Part shown: in pieces, positions 60,563-64,000 of the stretch
How the letters are laid out: each line of letters begins with the position of its first letter
Numbering within the stretch: position 1 is the first letter of the stretch
Assembly (NCBI RefSeq): GCF_007558865.1
Contig: NZ_VLPK01000008.1
Span: forward strand, 1-64,000
DNA length: 64,000 nt
Reading direction: 5' to 3'
Source: Mucilaginibacter corticis
Lineage (GTDB): Bacteria > Bacteroidota > Bacteroidia > Sphingobacteriales > Sphingobacteriaceae
Notes under the pieces: generated by a model
Databases searched by the model: none
Told to the model about the DNA's origin: nothing
What the model saw: only the letters and a program-made list of their open reading frames with translations
Translations under genes and position numbers: made by a program

Positions 60563-62095
60563 ATGAAGAATAAATATTTAATATCGATGTGCCTGCTGGC
60601 TTTGTTGGCCCTGGGCTCATGTAAAAAAGATTTCCTGCAGCAGACCGACCCGGACGCGAACGCGATCAGCAAATCTTTTAAAACTGAAAATGACGTATTA
60701 CTGGCCGTTAACGGCTGCTATTCCTTATTAAGAAGCGGTAACACCATCGGGGAGGGCAGCGACCTATGGACGGACCAGCGCTCGGATGATACCGGTACGA
60801 ATGATAACCAGTCCAACGCCGGTGAACCTTTCCAGTTCAATAACTTTTCGCTGATCCCTACTAATAGTTATATGTACACCCACTGGCTGGCCATGTACAC
60901 CGTGATCGCCAATTGCAATATCGTTTTGTCGAATGTCGATAAAGTAACTTTTGCTAAAGCGGCGACCAAACAAAACTATGTAGCGGAAGTCAAATTTATC
61001 CGCGCGCTGATCTACTTCCACCTGGTGCGTGAATGGGGCGATGTACCGCTGGTTACCAAACAACTGACCAGCACCGAAGATGTTGCGGCCAGCACCGGGC
61101 GTACCCCGCAGGCACAGGTTTATGCCCAGATCGTGGCAGACCTGAAAGATGCGGTAGCCAGCCCGCTCCCCGCGACCCAATCCGCCGGTGTGATCGGCAG
61201 GATCTCGCTGGCTGCTGTAAATACCTTACTGGGCCAGGTCTACCTGACCATGGCGACCACCGGTGACCAAAGCGCTAGGACAGCCAACCTGAATAACGCG
61301 TTAACTTACCTTACGGCGGCTTACAACGCGAAGACCTTTAATAACTTAAGCGACATTCCTTATACCGACGTATTTGATGTGACCAAAAAATCAACCTGCC
61401 CTGAACTGATCTGGCAGATCGTTAATATCCAGGGTGACCCCGTGTATAGCTCGAGCATCGCGGCCAACAGCCAGGCGATCGGGGAAACGACCGATTCGCA
61501 AAAACCATCAACCAGCGTGGGTGATAACGTGACGCATGACCTTGTGAATGATTATGAAACGGGGGATGCCCGCGGTACTTTTTCGATCAAGTACGCCGCA
61601 GCGGCAACGGTCAAGGACTGGTATGTCACCAAATTCAGGGATGTCAGCGCCGGTGCGGGTAAAAACGGCTATGGCGGGAACGACTGGATCCTGATGCGTT
61701 ACGCGGATGTGATCCTGATGCTGGCCGAAGTAAACCAGTACCTGGGCAACAACACGGCGGCTATCCAATACCTGGACATGGTACGTACCCGTGCGGGTAT
61801 GCCAACTTATGAGGTATCTTCACTTGACCCGGTTTACAATGCAAAATATCCGGGTTTAAAACTGGCCATATTGCATGAAAGGCGCGTGGAACTGGCTTTT
61901 GAGCACCACCGCTGGTTCGACCTGTTGAGGACCTTCTCCACAGATGAACTGGTCGCTTATTTTAAAGCTAAAAACCAGGCAGATTTTGGTTCGGCGCTCC
62001 TGAGCAATTTTTCGGCCAAGGACCGGTATTTCCCGATACCGTTCAATGAAACCAAACTGGATCCGGCCAAAGTTTATCAAAACCCCGGTTATTAA
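60563..62095 (+). CDS. SusD/RagB-family outer-membrane lipoprotein
   Basis: 510 aa from ATG 60563 (MKNKYLISMCLLALLALGSC), lipobox Cys20. An in-frame ATG at 60542 overlaps the susC stop as TAATG, but its product would have an odd N-terminus before the signal. Typical SusD motifs are VKFIRALIYFHLVREWGDVP, RYADVILMLAEVNQYLG and LAFEHHRWFDLLRTF. It forms the lid of the SusC barrel at 57165. It is followed by a terminator. Confidence 0.95.
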   Translation: MKNKYLISMCLLALLALGSCKKDFLQQTDPDANAISKSFKTENDVLLAVNGCYSLLRSGNTIGEGSDLWTDQRSDDTGTNDNQSNAGEPFQFNNFSLIPTNSYMYTHWLAMYTVIANCNIVLSNVDKVTFAKAATKQNYVAEVKFIRALIYFHLVREWGDVPLVTKQLTSTEDVAASTGRTPQAQVYAQIVADLKDAVASPLPATQSAGVIGRISLAAVNTLLGQVYLTMATTGDQSARTANLNNALTYLTAAYNAKTFNNLSDIPYTDVFDVTKKSTCPELIWQIVNIQGDPVYSSSIAANSQAIGETTDSQKPSTSVGDNVTHDLVNDYETGDARGTFSIKYAAAATVKDWYVTKFRDVSAGAGKNGYGGNDWILMRYADVILMLAEVNQYLGNNTAAIQYLDMVRTRAGMPTYEVSSLDPVYNAKYPGLKLAILHERRVELAFEHHRWFDLLRTFSTDELVAYFKAKNQADFGSALLSNFSAKDRYFPIPFNETKLDPAKVYQNPGY

Positions 62096-62107
62096 TCACT
62101 ATTTTAC

Positions 62108-62135
62108 AGGGAGCCGTACTACGGCTCCCTTTTTT
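62108..62135 (+). terminator. terminator/attenuator just before the phosphodiesterase gene
   Basis: AGGGAGCCGT (62108-62117) pairs perfectly with ACGGCTCCCT (62121-62130) and is followed by TTTTT. It ends only 4 bp before the ATG at 62139, so it can separate susCD from the next gene or act as an attenuator and block its ribosome-binding site. Confidence 0.85.
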
Positions 62136-62138
62136 CTT

Positions 62139-62996
62139 ATGAAAAAAATACAAGTATTCCTATTACTGGTTTTTGCCGGTTATGCGTCTTTTGCCCAAAA
62201 CAAAATAATGGTCACCGCGCACAGGGGCGACTGGCGCAACGCGCCGGAAAACTCCTTATTGGGCTTCACCTACGCAGCTAAGATGGGCGTGGATATGGTC
62301 GAGCTGGACCTGAAAAAAACAAAAGACGGCGAGCTCGTGATCATGCATGACGCGACCATTAACCGCACAACGGATGGTAAAGGCGAACCGGCTGATTACA
62401 CGCTGGCTGAACTCAAAACATTTCATTTAAAAAACGGACTCGGCCGGGTAAGCAATAACCCGATACCGACGCTGAAAGAAGTCATGCTTGCCCTTAAGGG
62501 AAAGCCGGTAAAAGTAAACCTGGATAAAAGTTACCCCTTTTATCGTGAAACTTATGCCCTGTTAAAACAGACCGGAACGCTTGAACAGGCCGTTTTTAAA
62601 GCAGAAGTGCCTTTTGACAGCCTTAAGCAAAAATACCCGGAACTTATCGGCAAGATCACCTATATGCCGGTAGTAAACCTGGATAAACCCGGAGCCAAAA
62701 AGACCATTACGGACTATCTCGCTCACATGAAGCTCTATGCAGTTGAGCTGACCTTCAGTAAAGATACATCGGACATCCTGGCCCATAATGAATTCATCCG
62801 GCAAACCGGCGCGAAGGTATGGATCAACTCCCTCTGGGCATCGCTCAACGGCGGCCATGACGATGATCTGGCAGTAGAAGAAAATAACAAAAAGGACAGC
62901 TGGGACTGGATCATTGCGCACCATGCGACCATTATTCAAACGGACCGCCCGCAATTGTTATTACGCTACTTAAAGCAAAAACACCTGCATCAATGA
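62139..62996 (+). CDS. exported glycerophosphodiester phosphodiesterase
   Basis: 285 aa from ATG 62139 with signal peptide (MKKIQVFLLLVFAGYASFAQ). The GDPD catalytic motif is AHRGDWRNAPENS (H28, R29, E37, N38), the metal acids lie in VELDLKKTKDGELVIMHD (E55, D57) and the second His is H70. GDPD enzymes hydrolyse deacylated glycerophospholipids to glycerol-3-phosphate. Its position next to a SusCD pair suggests the pair may import a glycerophosphodiester or phosphate-containing substrate, but this is only context. Confidence 0.93.
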   Translation: MKKIQVFLLLVFAGYASFAQNKIMVTAHRGDWRNAPENSLLGFTYAAKMGVDMVELDLKKTKDGELVIMHDATINRTTDGKGEPADYTLAELKTFHLKNGLGRVSNNPIPTLKEVMLALKGKPVKVNLDKSYPFYRETYALLKQTGTLEQAVFKAEVPFDSLKQKYPELIGKITYMPVVNLDKPGAKKTITDYLAHMKLYAVELTFSKDTSDILAHNEFIRQTGAKVWINSLWASLNGGHDDDLAVEENNKKDSWDWIIAHHATIIQTDRPQLLLRYLKQKHLHQ

Positions 62997-63106
62997 GCGT
63001 ACAGCACTTAAACTCCGGCTATAAAAGCCTTGCTGGTCTTCTTTCGATTCATGCGCCTTCAACAAAACAGCCCATAGTTTGTTGTACAACCATAAAACAA
63101 GCTCCT

Positions 63107-63418
63107 ATGGAATGGTCCCATTACCTCGCCGCGTTTTTCTCCGGCGCATTCTTATCCAACGCCGTGCCGCATTTTGTCAACGGCGTATCCGGCACCCGTT
63201 TCCCAACCCCCTTCGCCAAACCACCCGGCAGGGGCCTGTCCTCACCGGTAACTAATGTCCTCTGGGCCGCCTTCAACCTGCTCATAGGCGGAATCCTCTG
63301 GCAAGTCTCCCGCCTCAGCCTGGGAAACACGACCGCTTTAATTACGTTTCTCGCCGGCTTCCTGGCTATGGGCATTCTGTCCGCTCTAAACTTTCAAAAA
63401 AAGGAACGCCTGTCATGA
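63107..63418 (+). CDS. small membrane protein, 103 aa
   Basis: From ATG 63107 (MEWSHYLAAFFSGAFLSNAV). An upstream ATG at 62993 overlaps the phosphodiesterase stop as ATGA and would add 38 residues with no resemblance to the family, so I prefer the shorter start, though both are possible. It has three predicted membrane helices, with FVNGVSGTRFPTPFAKPPGR between the first and second. Small proteins with this NAVPHFVNG motif are widespread, with unknown function. Confidence 0.7.
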   Translation: MEWSHYLAAFFSGAFLSNAVPHFVNGVSGTRFPTPFAKPPGRGLSSPVTNVLWAAFNLLIGGILWQVSRLSLGNTTALITFLAGFLAMGILSALNFQKKERLS

Positions 63419-63465
63419 TCCTGCTTTAAATTGATAAAAGGCTATATTTGTTTAAAATAACCTTT

Positions 63466-64000
63466 TTGAAGCCTGTATATCTATTCTTCCTTTTTCTTTT
63501 TTGTGTTTTGGCCGGTGATGCACAGCCTTATTACTTCAGGCATTACCAGGTAGAGCAGGGGCTTTCCCATAATACGGTTTATTGCTGTTTGCAGGATAAA
63601 CAGGGCTTTCTTTGGTTCGGCACAAAGGATGGACTGAACCGTTTTGACGGCTATAATTTTAAAGTCTACCGGCATAATATTAACGATAAAAACAGTATCA
63701 GTGATAATATGGTGCGTTGCCTGCGCCTGGATCATAATGGCCGGATGTGGGTGGGCACCAACCAGGGACTCGATCTATTTAACGCGACGAACGAAACCTT
63801 TATCCATGTAAATTCCTCAAGATCGCATATTGTGTGGACCATGCAATTTGACCAGCATGACAATTGCTGGTTTATAGCGGGCACTTCACTCTTCAGGTAT
63901 AATCTGAAAACAGGCAAACTGACGAATTTTACACCCATGCAGCATTTTGAGGCTACCTTCATCGCCCAGAATGATGACGGGTATATCTGGGTGTCTGCGA
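63466..64000 (+). CDS. hybrid two-component sensor with propeller domain (5' part, cut by window edge)
   Basis: TTG at 63466 begins a signal peptide (MKPVYLFFLFLFCVLA, then GDAQ). It is followed by PYYFRHYQVEQGLSHNTVYC and the periodic motifs FLWFGTKDGLNRFDG, RMWVGTNQGLDLFN and YIWVSA, which are blades of the two-component-regulator propeller domain found in Bacteroidetes hybrid two-component systems. A -7 element TATATTTG sits at 63443-63450. The C-terminal kinase, receiver and HTH lie outside the window. It probably regulates the SusCD/GDPD genes upstream. Confidence 0.88.
   Translation, partial: MKPVYLFFLFLFCVLAGDAQPYYFRHYQVEQGLSHNTVYCCLQDKQGFLWFGTKDGLNRFDGYNFKVYRHNINDKNSISDNMVRCLRLDHNGRMWVGTNQGLDLFNATNETFIHVNSSRSHIVWTMQFDQHDNCWFIAGTSLFRYNLKTGKLTNFTPMQHFEATFIAQNDDGYIWVSA

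Noticed and set aside
1-64000. CRISPR arrays, tRNA or rRNA genes, transposases, phage structural genes.
   Set aside because: None recognised on either strand by reading; a tRNA scan would be needed to exclude tRNA genes fully.

Overview
The window looks like chromosome from a Bacteroidetes bacterium of the Sphingobacteriaceae, closest in style to Mucilaginibacter or Pedobacter. This is an inference from gene content: two SusC/SusD outer-membrane pairs, an ECF-sigma/FecR switch, a propeller-type hybrid two-component sensor, a cysteine-poor DksA/TraR protein, 7TM-DISM and TPR histidine kinases, delta-60 repeat and CsgG-type secreted proteins, and several promoters with the Bacteroidetes -7 element TANNTTTG. 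No rRNA, tRNA, CRISPR array or recognisable insertion sequence was seen.

Layout. 1-472 is the start of an NRAMP-type metal transporter cut by the window edge. 1.1-6.1 kb is one tightly overlapping minus-strand operon: RsbR-, RsbS- and RsbT-like stressosome proteins, a PP2C/SpoIIE phosphatase with its own RsbT-like ATPase domain, a histidine kinase whose N-terminus is a degenerate RsbT-like domain, a receiver protein and two unknown small proteins. 6.4-7.3 kb holds a DoxX-like membrane protein and a sigma factor reduced to region 2. 7.4-8.6 kb is the most unusual stretch: two 168-bp units in inverted orientation (about 90% identical, no gaps) flank an A/T-rich gene resembling the N-terminus of a STAND-type protein. 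That gene and a convergent glycine-rich-domain-like gene both end inside the right-hand unit. 9-11.8 kb is a TPR histidine kinase/response regulator pair with two small Cys-rich proteins.

12.4-21 kb carries an unknown membrane protein, a DNA/RNA nuclease and a complete ECF sigma - FecR - SusC(STN) - SusD nutrient locus. 21-21.6 kb is non-coding with three successive terminator hairpins. 21.6-29.8 kb contains a threonine-dehydrogenase-like SDR, a DUF808 membrane protein, a DksA-like regulator, a frameshifted lipocalin-like gene, umuDC (UmuD seems to lack both catalytic residues), an SRAP gene with a palindrome shared with umuDC, a lone receiver protein and a small lipoprotein. The last two have paralogues elsewhere in the window. 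29.9-41.6 kb holds two large cytoplasmic kinases, a Pif1-like helicase, a luciferase-like oxidoreductase, a membrane kinase and an FAD protein.

41.7-42.6 kb is a Xre/RES toxin-antitoxin pair with a duplicated operator-like repeat. 43-49 kb holds an SDR/DUF2867 protein and an export operon (beta-helix lipoprotein, CsgG, delta-60 lipoprotein). A 7TM-DISM kinase/LuxR regulator pair faces this operon across a palindrome. 52-57 kb has an Omp85-type barrel, a small membrane-protein operon behind an 18-bp palindrome, a YdcF-like protein and a propeller-like protein. 57-64 kb is a second SusC/SusD pair without an STN domain, a glycerophosphodiester phosphodiesterase and the start of a hybrid two-component sensor, cut by the right edge.

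Overall the window is dominated by signal transduction: seven sensor kinases (the last one cut at the edge), five receivers, one stressosome and one ECF switch. The two nutrient loci use different control logics. The best candidates for something not described are the inverted-repeat cassette at 7.4-8.6 kb, the stressosome wired into a histidine kinase, and the UmuD without its catalytic dyad.
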